From Ischnura elegans (taxonomy: Eukaryota > Arthropoda > Insecta > Odonata > Coenagrionidae): a stretch of DNA of 64,000 nucleotides. Where the stretch lies: assembly GCF_921293095.1 (NCBI RefSeq), contig NC_060248.1, positions 129,902,972 to 129,966,971 of the forward strand. Direction: 5' to 3'. Positions 1 through 41,591 of this stretch are shown piece by piece. The position numbers were made by a program, and so were the translations under genes. Below the pieces are notes generated by a model. The model did not search any database, had not been told where the DNA came from, and saw only the letters and a list, made by a program, of their open reading frames with translations. The first letter of the stretch is position 1; each line of letters opens with the position of its first letter.

Positions 1-141
1 AATTGCTTGCCTTTGGTTTTACTCCAAACGAGTACCACATTACGCCAACAGCACAGATGTAATGTGACATCTTGTTACCTACCTGTGTGCTGTGATACAC
101 ATTCAGAGGTTCATGATATAGACGCAGCATGAGGTACTTGC

Positions 142-349
142 CTGCTTTCTGTGAGCCCATAGTTGATGCATGTGTGCCCCACACATTGGCAACATCCATC
201 GTGGAACCAACGATATGAAGATGCTCCCGTTGACTGACACGACGTCTTGCACTTGTTCCATGACATGCACTGGCTCATAAATGCCACCGTGCAGTTGATG
301 GTTGCCACATCCTTCTTCTCTGGTGAGGTCACGTCTTGCTCCGCAGCAT
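142..349 (-). CDS. tsg: tsg coding exon 3: C-terminal cysteine domain
   Basis: The acceptor ttattag opens the exon (AT GCT GCG GAG). It encodes the conserved C-terminal block INCTVAFMSQCMSW, CKTSC and YRWFHDGCCQCVGHTCINYG. A GC-type donor, CAG|gcaagt, lies right after the codons for LTES. Using it leaves two bases for a further exon beyond the window edge. Otherwise translation stops at 111 after a tail without the expected final cysteines. Confidence 0.82.
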
Positions 350-3300
350 CTAATAAGTAGAGTATTAAAATGAGAGCTGCTTTCATGGCACACTGGCCAA
401 TGTAACCTAATGCATATGGAAATATCTTAGTTTTTAATAAGATGAGACTAATAGGATGGAAAAGAAATATCATTAATTACTAATGTGGAATCAGAGGAAC
501 TAAAAATAAACAAAGAATTAGGATCCTTAACCATATCCTGCCAGGGCATTTTCCTTCATCAAAGAGAACGAAAGGTATGGATTGCGATTCATTACCCACC
601 ATTAGTGTATTCATAATATACAAATTATTTGATTTTAGAAATCCCAGTTTAGACGAATGTTTACGGTGAATTTTAGCCTCACTTGAAAAAGGCTAGATTG
701 GCGCCCATGCGATGCCACTCCACGTGACATCACGGGGACCTAGATGCTATACAAGTAGTCAGGAGTTTTACATCATCTGAGATTACCAATACATGCATGA
801 GGCATAGAGCTCAAGGACACATATCTTAATAATCACCTATTAAAATTGTCTATGGTCAGAAAGTTTCCTTCATTTAATAGGGTATTATAATCCTTATTTA
901 AGCCAAGCGCTACCTGCTAGCAGCCTACATAGTCGCGCCGCTACTACGTAGGCTGCTAGCAGGTAGTACCAAGGTGGCCTCAAACAGTGGTAGCTGGAAC
1001 AAGAATGACGTCACATGGGCTTTTCCCAGCATTCATACTTAGCCTTTTGGGACCCAACTGGATGTGCCCATCCGTCCCTTACCCCAGTCCTCAAACCCTA
1101 TCTTAGCATGAATCCACAGTCAACTTGTTGTGTTAGCAGTGTTTTTAACAACCAAATATTGCATTTGCTTTTCAATAATTTACTCTTCTCAAGGAATTAC
1201 GAACATTTTATTAAGCAATGTGGAATATTTAATGGATTTCTACTGTTAATAACGACAAAGTTAGTGAGCATTAGGTAATAAGATATAAGTCCAGGTGTCT
1301 GTTATTTTTAATGCTAAAATTTTGTTTCAAAATTGCTTACCCACAGAACAAAACGAAGAATTCATTTCAAAGTATAAAAAAATTGTAGTATGCAACAAAA
1401 TACATCATTGAAAAAGCTATTGTCAATATAACCACTTCTCAACGGATTCCTGTGGTGAGGATTATCGTAAATGAGTGGGAGGGTTCGGCTCATTTGCCGA
1501 GGAGTGGCCCTACGGACTCGCTAAGCTGGATCTAAGGCCGGGCCTGAATGTACCAGACAATTGCTACCTCAGGGGTCACTTCCCTTCCCTTGCGTTGGCC
1601 ACAGTCCATGTCCAGTCGTTTGCATTGAAAAATCAGCAACAGCAATACCCAATGTCAGGTGTTCTGCGTATGTATATAAATGTCAATTGGCTCCACCCGA
1701 TGTCTGGCGTGAAAGGGTTAATTAAAATGAAATAAAGTTAGAAAACTAATCCAGACAGAAAGTGATTTACATACGTGTTTTCAATTTCATCTCCTTTTCT
1801 GGAAGCTTTGGCCGGAAGTATGGTGATAATTCAAATTCAACTGCGTATGTGTATGATACCCATCTCTGCTGTGGATCAGGCTCCGACATGAGAACTTGGA
1901 ACAGTTCGGGCATATCATCTTGATACGGCTCCACATGACTCTTATGGCCTAAAGTCCCTGAAGTTCCACCATTGGTGTTATTTGGCTTCGGGCACATATC
2001 TACAATGAAAATCAGTCAAGATTAAAACATTCAGATATTCTGAAAAGTGATATTCACACAAGTACAATGTTCATCTAATTCATGCTTAGGGGTGAAAATG
2101 ATTTTCCCCCAAAAAGAGCCAGAAGGCATGCAATATTTGTGTTTTTAACAATGCACTTTCCAAGAAATGATGTCTTCAGACCAGGGACTTGAATAATAAA
2201 TTTCATTTTTATTGTAATCAGTCCATAATTTAGTGGTTATGTCCCTCCCAAAAACAAATTCTTGTGTCGGTCCGAGTTCTTTCATTGGAATTTTAAATAA
2301 GTATTTTCATAATATGTATATATATTATGGTAAATATGAGCTCCTGAACATTGCAAGAGTGAGATTTGTTGATAACTAGAATTCTCGTACATATCACAAT
2401 TAATTGTTGCAGCGTTATCTGTACTGCCTGCATGATCTTCATTTTTTAATTGAATATTTCATCACGACTCCCTTTCGTATCAACAAATTCAGCAGTTTTT
2501 AAAAATGTGAACCACATTTAAATATGTTCTCTTTTATAGAGCCTTAAAGGCCAATCCGTTAGTACAGAATGCCATGAATAAGACGATACATATTTTGAGG
2601 AATACCCCTTTATTCCAGCCCCCTTGAATAGCCTTCAAATCACGATAATACAATCCTGTAATTATTGACCAAATAATTTGAGGTTGTAAATAAAGATTAT
2701 TTGTTAAAAACAACAGGACCATCATCAGTAGCACGTTTAGTTTATTCCGAAATAGGTACCACCACTATTACCTACTTGTGCCCCCACCGAGCAATTAATC
2801 TTAATGAAGTAATCTACAACGATCAGTAGGGTAGCCAGGAATATTGTTTGGAGGGTGCAAATCCAGGGGGAAAATTTTTGAAAGACAGGGTTGATAGAGG
2901 GTTTTAAACTAATTACAACACTTTTCCTTACCGAAAAAATTCATTTTTCAAAGAAATAATTAGGTAATTTATGATTTATCAATATTTTGTGGTATTTTCT
3001 GAAGTAATTATAAAAATAAAATCAACAGATTTAGGCGTTACTTGGTGGAACGATGAGATATTCATGGTGAAATAAAAACACAGTACTATTCCAACAACCT
3101 TATATTTTTTTTTAGTAAGTAATTATGTTTGTATTTTTCGGGGGTATCTGGCTTCGCCGCTGACAATCATACTCCTCAGAGGAATTAACACTAATATTAG
3201 AATTTCATGCCAAATCAAGACCACTAAGGAAAATGCAATCCATTATGGCTATCGTTACACACAGCCAGAAATGCCAACGAGCACCTAGGTGTTCAGTAAA

Positions 3301-3673
3301 TCATTACTAAAATTTATTTTAATATCACATTATATAATTTCAGTTATTTTATTAAACGTTAAGTATTAATCATTACCTAGATAATGATTAACGTTTGGCG
3401 GAGCTCCGCTTAGGATCAAATATACTTACCAACACACGAGCAGCATTCAGAGTACAAGTAGGACAAGCAGTTAAAGCACTCTTTACAGCACGAACAATTC
3501 TTTAAGTCACATTTGCATGATTGTGTCAGCATGCACTTACTGACTACACTTGCACATACGGCTTCATTGCAACCTTCAACTACTGAAGGTGAGCACAATA
3601 CAATGATGATGGTGGCCAGGAAGGATCCAATTAAAACATGGGGCACAACACTTTTACCTGATTCTGTACCCAT
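142..3673 (-). CDS. tsg: Twisted gastrulation protein (secreted BMP-binding modulator), 3 coding exons, 3' end probably off window
   Basis: Secreted cysteine-rich protein that binds BMP ligands and chordin/Sog outside the cell and tunes BMP gradients (known for the family). Seen here: an initiator ATG at 3673, a hydrophobic signal segment (about residues 12-34), then the typical N-terminal cysteine block (CNEAVCASVVSKC, KNCSCCKEC, ECCSCV), a middle acidic exon, and the C-terminal cysteine block (CMSWNKCKTSC, YRWFHDGCCQCVGHTC). Coding exons are 3673-3430, 1999-1775 and 349-142; splice phases join without a frame break (GTT G / AT ATG, then ACA C / AT GCT). About 225 codons are present, near the usual length of the vertebrate homologue, so only a short cysteine-containing tail should be missing. 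The last exon may end at a GC donor (CAG|gcaagt) at 141, or read on to a TGA at 111-113. Identity is firm; the 3' end is not. Confidence 0.93.
544..1043 (+). mobile_element. MITE family M1, copy A (3'-truncated or diverged)
   Basis: About 500 bp that align by eye with 19547-20195 and 25286-25927: shared blocks include CCTTCATCAAAG, GTGTATTCATAATATACAA, AAAAAGGCTAGATTGGCGCC, GTGACATCAC and CCTTATTTAAGCCAAG. The left end begins GGGCATTTTCCTTC, matching GGGTAATTTCCTTC of the other copies. Similarity stops after CATACTTAGCC near 1043, so the right end is lost here. Confidence 0.8.
911..965. repeat. Short perfect hairpin inside MITE copy A
   Basis: The arms TACCTGCTAGCAGCCTAC (911-928) and its reverse complement (948-965) flank a 19-nt GC-rich loop. 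Copies B and C have only the CTACCTGCTAGCA part, so this copy gained an inverted duplication. Confidence 0.85.
1775..1999 (-). CDS. tsg: tsg coding exon 2: acidic linker region
   Basis: The acceptor ttgtag precedes AT ATG TGC CCG. The exon encodes MCPKP, a Ser/Gly-rich stretch, then DDMPELFQVLMSEPD and a WVSYTY segment that match the less conserved central part of Tsg proteins. Of two possible donors only AAACAC|gtatgt keeps frame with exon 3. Confidence 0.88.
2000..3429 (-). other. tsg intron 1
   Basis: Non-coding, AT-rich. It contains one hAT-like short element (2824-3162); nothing else recognised. Confidence 0.7.
2824..3162. mobile_element. hAT-like MITE (degenerate)
   Basis: The ends form imperfect terminal inverted repeats: left CAGTAGGGTAGCCAGGAAT, right (reverse complement) CAGCGGCGAAGCCAGATACC. 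The flanks acaacgat and acaatcat agree at 6 of 8 positions, consistent with an old 8-bp hAT target duplication. No coding capacity. Confidence 0.5.
3430..3673 (-). CDS. tsg: tsg coding exon 1: signal peptide and N-terminal cysteine domain
   Basis: Starts at ATG (3673-3671, MGTESGKS) and ends at the donor TTG|gtaagt, leaving one base for the next codon. It carries the signal peptide and eleven-plus cysteines of the BMP-binding N-terminal domain. An AG upstream of the ATG (aaacctag) could be the acceptor of a separate 5' UTR exon. Confidence 0.9.
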
Positions 3674-4771
3674 TTTTATTTCACCCTAGGTTTGAAAAAT
3701 CAAAGATATGACACATTAGTAATTTTCTTTCAGGAAAAAATCACGGACGAGATTTTAAAAACTCAAAATACCAAGTTTCGATCCGGCAAATAAAAACGTA
3801 AATATACCAAGAGCTACCATTGAGGTGGAAATAATTTGAAATTAAGATTAAGGAAACCCTATGAATACAAATGGAGTTCTCTTACGTCTTAGAGCATTTC
3901 ACAAAGCAACCGAAGAATGTCCACAGAGGAATGTGGAAAAAGCAGGATGGTTATTCGATAAATACGAAATAAGCAAACTTACATGTAGAGCCACTGTACA
4001 AATTAGGCTTTCGGAAACCACTCTGCAGAAAACTATCCTCCAATTCTCCTTAAACCATTAAATAAATTATATGAGGAAATCTTTCGCGACTCAACGGGAA
4101 AAAGGGATAAACAAATAACACAGCGCACCTAGCGCACAAGGTGCAAAACTTAACAAAAAAATCAAGAAACGCAGCGCGAGAATTTATGACCACGACGGCG
4201 GGAATTGAAATGCTGATCATTGACATCGAAGTATGCGTTTTTTCAGTTACAACTCTGGGGACCTCGGTTACGTGTGCTTAATTTTTAGATACTTGGGTTC
4301 CTATTTTTTTAAACTCATTGAAAGGTGACGAACTTCCTAATCTTGATGAATTTCTTCCTAGGGGTAGCTTCCCACTATGTTCATGTCTGCTCGGTTGAGA
4401 CCCACATGTCCTTGAGACACTCTCTCCACTATTCAGGATTGATAATCAGTAATTTTCTCAACGAAGTATCAGCCTCATTGCAGTTATGGGAAATCTCAGA
4501 TGCATCCATAAGAATCATCACAGGAAAATCATGAAGACCTTTCACATCCAAATCCCCAAACAGGTGAATGGCATTTATTTGGTCCTACATAATTAATCAA
4601 GGCCTCGAGAGAGCCGTTTCTTTTCTGGGAAAGAGTATGCAGATTATTTATTCATCACCTAAAGCTTTGATATCTACTGATTATTATTATTATTGACGTT
4701 TGACAAAGAAATATATCCTTAGTGTTACAAATCCTCAAGATGCACAAAACAGAAGCCTACAGACCTGTCAT

Positions 4772-5162
4772 AAGGCCTGTTCACACAATAAATTAACACG
4801 CACAATGTCTGTTTGCGTGAATGATTTTTGTGGACCAGAATGGAACATGTACGAATGCATAAACCTAATTAGAACAGGTTCTTTTTTCTGTATATGATTC
4901 GCAAAAGTTGGGTGGTTGTGAAGGATATCATGTATCTTTTTTTAATAAAAGAAGTCCGCGTCATGACATCACTGGACCTCAGCAAGACACATGTTCGCCT
5001 AAGTCCATGTGGGCAGTCTAATCCTGGCCTTGGCATGCAAAGCATCAGTATGGTCTTTCATTTTGACTCCTGTATACGGCTGGTTACACAGTACATTTTC
5101 ATGTTCATTCTCATGTTCATATATTAATTCGAACGGGTTAATGTACTCTGTAAACAGGCCTT
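4772..5162. mobile_element. MITE family M2 with AAGGCCTGTT ends, copy 1
   Basis: Starts AAGGCCTGTTCACAC and ends with its near reverse complement (GTAAACAGGCCTT). Internal blocks (ATTAACACG, TGTACGAATGCAT, TCTAATTAG/ GAACAGGTTC) recur at 62450-62685. Terminal sequence GGCCTGTT is reminiscent of PIF/Harbinger-type ends, but no clear target duplication is visible. Confidence 0.65.
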
Positions 5163-6227
5163 TAGGGTTAGGGGGCATCAATGATTAATTATATGGTGGG
5201 AGGGGGTCAAGCCGATTCTCACCCAATCTCAAGAGGGGGGTCTTGGTAAGTATCACATAGTTTTCTTTCCACCAAGATACACTGTAAAATTGCGATCATA
5301 GTAATCTGAAATACTAGCCGTAACTAATCATAAATTCAAAAAAATTAAACAATTTTTTTTCATATGCCCAAGGCAATGAAGCATAGATCAATGTTTTTAC
5401 ACATTTTGAATAATCTCACGTGAGATTGGAGGAAGGGGGTCAAGCCAAAAATCTTGAGATCCAAACTCTTGGAGAGGAGGATCCAAAAATCGTCAAAATC
5501 ACCTACCATAATTTTACCAGATTACCCCCTTATTTTAAGTTATGACCAATAATTTCACAGCGAGGATGAAGCTGGAAGAATTCTATTTGAATGTTTTATG
5601 GAAGACATTTCCAAGTATATATAAAGAAAATCCGAAACTGAACATTTCTCAAAAATATTAGTATAGTAATAAAATTTTTAACGTTGATATCTTTATATCA
5701 TACATTCATATATTCTTTTGATTGTACTGCCTTACATATTTGCTTTTGGATTTTTATTGAGGAAGAGACTCATCTCAGTAATTCTCAGACTCAAGATTCT
5801 CCTCAGAATGGCGTGCCAGCTATACTGAAGAAGCAAATATCGTGCAATGTCTTTCGGTTGGCGAATCTACCATTAAAGCTATCAGAAGGTGTAGTGGTTT
5901 GAGTTTATAGGAATTCTAGATGGTGTCTAGCCAAAGAATGGGGCAGCTAGGACAGAATTGGTGTCATTGTTGTGGTACATGGGCAGTGAATGCATATTTT
6001 TCGTTGAGAAAAGAACTCTCACGTAGAACAAGATGATTTTCGATGAGCATTAGGAAAGAGAATTAATTAGCCAAAGCTCGATATGGGACTCGAGAGATAA
6101 ACATTCCAAGTCCTAAGTTTTTGTCTTCTGTTTTTGAGGGAAAATTTAGCAATAAAGTTTGTTATGGCAGTGTTACTGATTATCATTAATATCAATAACA
6201 TCATCATAACAATATAAAAAATAATCG

Positions 6228-6473
6228 ACTTACAAAAAATATTGGGGGGGGCCCAAACCGGGGGTCTTAGCCCGGAAATTTTATAAGTAGTGAGTTTTAA
6301 GTTTTTTAAGCATTTTAGAAGAGTCAGGAACAACATTAGAACCCTGATAACTCGAATATCGATATCTGGAAACTCCAGGAAAATCGGCAAGCCTGACACT
6401 TTTTTCTTCACACCCATAACGAATTTTTGAGGGGGCTCGGGTCCCCTTAGGCCCCATGGAGTCAGTGCCACTG
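6228..6473 (+). repeat. Dispersed repeat family R1, copy 1
   Basis: About 245 bp that recur at 42604-42848 in the same orientation: GACTTACAAAAAATATTGGG at the left, GAAAATTTTATAAGTAGTGAG inside, CACACCCATAACGAATTTTT, and a right end GGCCCCATGGAGTC...CACTG. Non-coding; likely a transposon remnant. Confidence 0.7.
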
Positions 6474-7792
6474 ATAATAATAATATCTTAGCCAATAAAA
6501 TATCCCAGTCCAGTGTTACTTTCCCCCACTTGAACAGTGATTTATCATATTGGAATGTCAACTTAGCCATATGATCTCTAATTTATACCAATCACAGTTT
6601 AAATTTACATTTCACAGTTCACATTTATATCAATCACAGACTTTAAAGTCATGTTGTCACTTCAAAGGGCTAGGCTGCAGAGGCCATGTTACGTATTGGA
6701 TTCTTGGTTAGGACAGCACTCGTTTTTCCTCAAGTTTTGCGGAATAATAAAGGGAGATTGTCAAGCACTTTCCATTGCCGATTCATATACAAATTTTTCT
6801 GCTTAGCATTTCTTCCCATGCAACAGATAACCAAGCTGATATCCTCCATTAACACCTCAATACTCACCCAAATAAAGCAATTACCCAAAACCACAACCAA
6901 AGGGAAACCAGAGTAATTTTCCATCAAACGTCAATACTTGCTTCCTTTGATATTTCATTTATATTGTAAATGTACCGATGTCATTTATGGGTGGATAAAC
7001 TTTTCACTCCTTCATCATTATTGCCTTTGATGTCTCGAAGTCTATATCTGAGCACTGAACATCCATGTCTATATTATCTAGTTCTGTGGGAGTTTGTATT
7101 TAGAAACCGATTCTGCATAGGCTATTTTCTGACCGTTCACGAGAGCTACTTCACCAGTTTTCACAAATCGAGTTGAATAGTTCATAAAAACTGAAGCAAG
7201 TATCGTAGCGAGCACGTGTACGAAGAACGACTCTCTAAACTTTAGAAATATAGAACATCAAGTTACCTCACAGCCATGTCAACCCACATTTTACACCCAT
7301 GGCAGCCAGACGAAAGCACTGCTAGAGCTCAACGGCCTGCGTGGGCACTAATCAGACAGTAAAGGGACATTAGTGAAGTCGCTGATGCCGGGGGGCTGAT
7401 TGTGGGTACACCCTTGGTTTGATATACATATGTATTATGGCGATTCCACATATTGGTATGACTGCAGCAATGTGATCTTTAGGGGGCTTGAGTTTGTCTT
7501 CTTCATATTCCCAAATACAAATAATAAAAACAAAATTTTTCACTTGTCTCTCAATATAAATCCACAATAACTGCCAAGTCAAAGTAAATTGTATCAAATG
7601 ATAATTTTTGTGCCAGTGCAGAAATATATGAAACATCAATTAAGAATAAGGAAAAGTGATTTATTTAGTTCCTGCACACTGCTCATTCAGGGCTGCACAA
7701 AGGGGGTGAGAGGAGCTTGTGCAACTATACTTGAGGAGTGTACTAAAAGTATCTTTTAAGCAGAAGGAGATAGCTAACTGGTACATTTGAAA

Positions 7793-8042
7793 GGGTCCGG
7801 TTAAAAAGAGCGCCAACCACCATTTCTAGTGTTTTGAGATACTCATATTTTAAAGTTTGGTTGAATCCATAAATCTTTGTATCATTTAACAACCAATTTC
7901 AACACATTAGTATCAAGTCTTTATATTTAAATGTTAAATGGCACAATAAGTTGCAGCTTGCAGTTCATATTTTTCCTCAACAGATAGCGTGAGCAGCTCA
8001 GTATGGTGAAATCTCATGGTTGGCACTTTTTTAACCCGACCC
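7793..8042. mobile_element. MITE with inverted ends GGGTC(C/G)GGTTAAAAA
   Basis: Left end GGGTCCGGTTAAAAAGAGCG and the reverse complement of the right end GGGTCGGGTTAAAAAAGTGC, both followed by CCAACCA. 250 bp, no coding capacity, superfamily not assigned. Confidence 0.6.
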
Positions 8043-8732
8043 CTTCATTTGGTAACCTAGGCGACATAAATAAAAAGTATTGGGAGAGAGAGAGAGGGTA
8101 CTTGACCATAGCAAGAGGGGTAGGAACGGGTTCAAAATACCCTGAGATGTTTTGAAGATTGTCTAAGGTACCCCCCTTCAAGTTAATGCCACCAAAATTC
8201 ATTCCTCCTTCCAAGAAAATCTCCTGAATTTTTTATTGCTACAACCTTAAGGGAGTAAGAGCATGATCTGTTTATCAGAAGGATTTAATTATGTATAAGG
8301 TTTTGCGGTGGTGAGCCATCAGGCCAGGGGTATGGGGTGGACACCACTGTATCACATGCATTATGAAGATCACAGATGGTATGTTTATCTTCTGGTGCCT
8401 GGGCAGACCAAATATCACTTTCAGCATATTTTTTTCATTCTTGAATATGACTACATACATAGCTCTGCTTGAGCAGTCATACATTCAATTTTTTATGAAT
8501 GACAAGAATATTGAAAATCACTATCACACAGAATTTTATACGCATGAGATAAATGGATTACAAATTAAATAACAATTAATAAATAAAAAAGTTTATAGCT
8601 CAACTATACACAAAAGTAAACCACAAGCAACCACTTTTTCCTTACTGTGACTGAACAGTGCCAAGAGAATGCCGTATTTAACTCTTCCTTTCAATTTGTA
8701 CACAAGTAAAAGTCACAGCTTGTTGGTACTCT

Positions 8733-33249
<24,517 letters not shown>

Positions 33250-34079
33250 GATTGAGAAAAACTATAAACAAAGAACTTCGTAAATGTTTTGATCGCTTTC
33301 GTCATTCTCGCGGTGGAGAAACAAAACACTGACGCGTTTCGCTAGACCAGTCACCAACACGCGCGTAATTTAAATTGGCCAAGACTTTCTTGTGCCGTCT
33401 AAAAATGATCATAAATCAAAGCTCATCATCAATCAGAGACCCAATAAAAAAGTCTTCATTAGAAACCGTTCTTATGGTGTGCCTAACTATTTCACTATGA
33501 AAAATTATGCATAAGCGCTCACTGTTGACGGATTCAAAAGCATGATAAATATTGGTACCTTAACACTTTTGCGTTAAGTATATGCATTGATCGAATCTCT
33601 TGATTCGGAGGAATTGAACTTGAACGGATATATTTTTAATGCTTAATTTCATTCGACGGAATTCGTATAAGTCCTGAAGGATAAAAATGGTCTTACAATG
33701 CTTAGTACTAATTTTTTTTAAATCTTAAAATCTATTAATTTCCTAGGTACATATTAAGCAGTGGAGAGCTCTAGTACCTTTTACTGAGGCTATTTCTCGA
33801 AGAATATTTTATCAGAAAAAGATGTGTAAATTCGTTATTATTTCCATTGAGATGTTGAGGTTTGAAATTAAAAATGAAATTTGCAAAGCTTACTACACAA
33901 GAGGATTATGGATTAAGAAGTGGTGAATTAAAGATATTAATTTGTTTTCCTCATTTTCTTGACTCTTGTGTTTATAACCATTTTTTCCATATATACACTC
34001 TTTAGTATTTCTTTATCTGAAGGAAAGGGATCCCTCACGCTAGTGCTAAAAACCAAAATCATATCACTGGGAGGGTGTG

Positions 34080-34310
34080 TCGTGGACTGGGCTCCGGAGT
34101 AGGCTGGGATTTGAACCCGAACTAAATTTCATGTGGGATCTTGCCCTTGGCGTAAGGTATCAATAATGGCACAGGGATTACATTTCAATAAAAGAAAAAG
34201 GAACTCTACCTTTTTGAAGTCTCTGGAAGTGATGATCAGGACATCCAAAAGTGTAAGGCAGTGGCGCTGGTAGAGCGGTCATGCCTCTGAGAACCTAAGT
34301 GCAGGCGACG
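34080..34310. repeat. tRNA-related SINE fragments
   Basis: On the minus strand GGTTCAAATCCCAGCC (about 34100-34120) is a good B-box. On the plus strand GGCGCTGGTAGAGCGGTC (about 34264-34282) resembles an A-box. Two partial SINE copies are the simplest explanation. Confidence 0.4.
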
Positions 34311-34657
34311 ATGAGGAATCACCCAATTCCCTGAGGGGGAGTGAAGCTTAAAACAGGATTGAGAAATTACCATGAGATTTGGATGAAATAGGTTATGGAG
34401 TTGCTCATAGCTTGGACTTATGACGAGAAAATGCTAATGCGATTCGCCAGGTAAAGCAGAAGGGCCCGTGGTTCAAACAACAACAAACAGTTAAAACTTA
34501 CAGAGTGACGTTCGGCACTCTCACTCCATAACAAAATGTAGGCAGTTAAAAAGCAACAGCAACTTCTTAAAAATATCTTTTACACCGACTCCTCGTTCAG
34601 AAAGATTAGAACCCGCAAGCGTTCTGCTAATAGTGTTGATTCCATTTCCACTCTTAC

Positions 34658-34850
34658 TTTCCAGCCGTTTGGTCACTGTCTTCCTTCTCCAGCCTCTCCT
34701 CTTTTATGATAAATAGGGCTGTTCGTTTACGACCCTCCACCTCGCAAATGGCCGTGTCCCTCACGACACATTCTGCTGATGGCCTCTGATATTTGAGGGT
34801 ACACCTTGGTCCAATTAAAGTGGTCCACTGAATGATAGTTTTGATGTGGA
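34658..34850 (-). other. Exon-like open segment of unknown origin
   Basis: On the minus strand, acceptor gtttgtag opens a 193-nt segment reading CAC ATC AAA ACT ATC and encoding a well-mixed peptide (IIQWTTLIGPRCTLKYQRPS, then AECVVRDTAICEVEGRKRTA and an EERLEKEDSD tail). It ends at GGAAA|gtaaga, or at an overlapping TAA. I do not recognise the protein. It could be an exon of an unseen gene, a retrocopy piece, or chance. Confidence 0.3.
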
Positions 34851-35462
34851 CTACAAACATAGGCACACTTGATTGCTCAATTTATTCATTCCCAAAAACC
34901 TAGTAATGTCATTGCCACTCATACCAAAAACTGAGGCTGTACCCTATTAAGGGTAACCATGGGGCTCAAACCTCCCCAAAGGTTTTTGAAGAAGTGGCCA
35001 ATTATTGTACTCAATTCCCCTTCTGCTCCCACCACTGCAGATTTTTTTTCTTTTCTGATGAACAATCCTTCACATGTCTTAGGTGGCCCAAAAAAAGGCA
35101 CTATAGGTCCCAGATGCTGAATGAGTATCATTAATATGCCAATAGCTATGTCTTAAGCCTTCTCTTACCCATTAAAACGAGCCAAAATTTAAAAAAAAAC
35201 TTAAAAAAAAAACAAAATATGTAAAGAAAATTGGGAGCCATCTCAATAAAATTAAAGAAATGAAAAACTTACAACTTTAATTACTCAAATCAATCACTGT
35301 TTACATACAACCAGCTGTCAAATTATTAACATACACACGGAACAGAAAAATCCTGTGACACAATTCCTTCACGTGTCACTTTGGGGTAACAAAAGTCAAT
35401 GCAAAAAATACTGAAAACATCATTTTTACAAAATCAGGATGGCCAATGTGGATTTCAATGAG

Positions 35463-40971
<5,509 letters not shown>

Positions 40972-41343
40972 TTCTTCTTATTTCCACGGATCAAACAAAT
41001 ATCGGAGATTATTACACACAACACTCAGGAAAAGCTATTTCACGAGTGAGGAGATAGCGTGAGTAGAAACACACGTTTACACTTCTTATAACGTTTACAG
41101 CAAATGTTTACAAACTAATTGAAATTATGAAACCAAAGGAATTTAGTATCTTCATACACTTCATTACAATTATCAATTAATCACTACCTAGTATGTACGG
41201 AAAAACTTCAAATTTCACATTTGCAAGGCGGGTGACATGTTGCCCATGTTGCTCTGGCGTTAACGCCATCTGTGATGGACCGGTTGAATCACACTTAAAC
41301 AAAATAACAAAGAATTACCAGAAATTTGCACAGTTATCCGAGT

Positions 41344-41591
41344 TTAGATTCGTGAAATCCCCATCCCGTCTTCATTTCTATGATTGCGGCACAGCCGAAG
41401 AGTTTTGATATCCAGTTTCTTCAGGTCTTCAAAGCGAAGAGGTAAAGCAAAATTTTCGGAGCATCGATCCTTACTGAATAACGACAATTTTATGGAGAGC
41501 TGGCACAACAGTTCGTTACCTCCTGGCCCACCCACGGTTTAAACTTAAGTTTTTCTAGGATGTCTCGTTGCTTGGCTTGCAGATCACGATT
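41344..41591 (-). other. Possible two-exon 3' end of an unidentified gene
   Basis: On the minus strand, acceptor gatctcag opens 41591-41520 (NRDLQAKQRDILEKLKFKPW, VGQE), ending GAG|gtaacg. A 50-nt gap ends in cagtaag, then 41469-41344 encodes DRCSENFALPLRFEDLKKLD, IKTLRLCRNHRNEDG and a TAA. Phases agree. The peptide looks protein-like but I do not recognise it, and no upstream exons were found. Confidence 0.3.

Larger units (their letters stand above)
350..1774 (-). other. tsg intron 2 (MITE-bearing)
   Basis: Non-coding. It holds copy A of the three-copy TA-flanked MITE family (about 544-1043) including a short perfect hairpin; no other gene seen. Confidence 0.75.
3674..8732. other. Intergenic region between tsg and Spg7
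   Basis: No gene recognised. ORFs here are short, without domain features, and overlap repeats. Repeats identified: a palindromic-ended MITE (4772-5162), a dispersed G-rich repeat (6228-6473) and an inverted-end MITE (7793-8042). The stretch 5190-5530 is G-rich and repetitive-looking but not classified. The rest is AT-rich sequence with no visible signal. Confidence 0.65.
33250..35462. other. Intergenic region Spg7 to Lrrc47
   Basis: Contains tRNA-like SINE fragments near 34080-34310 and an exon-like segment at 34658-34850. The first few hundred bases upstream of Spg7 (33250-33400) presumably hold its promoter, but no motif is clear. Confidence 0.6.

Noticed and set aside
6067-6570. 167-codon minus-strand ORF
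   Set aside because: It starts inside repeat R1, has no recognisable domain, and its composition follows the AT-rich repeat; no conserved frame in the second repeat copy.
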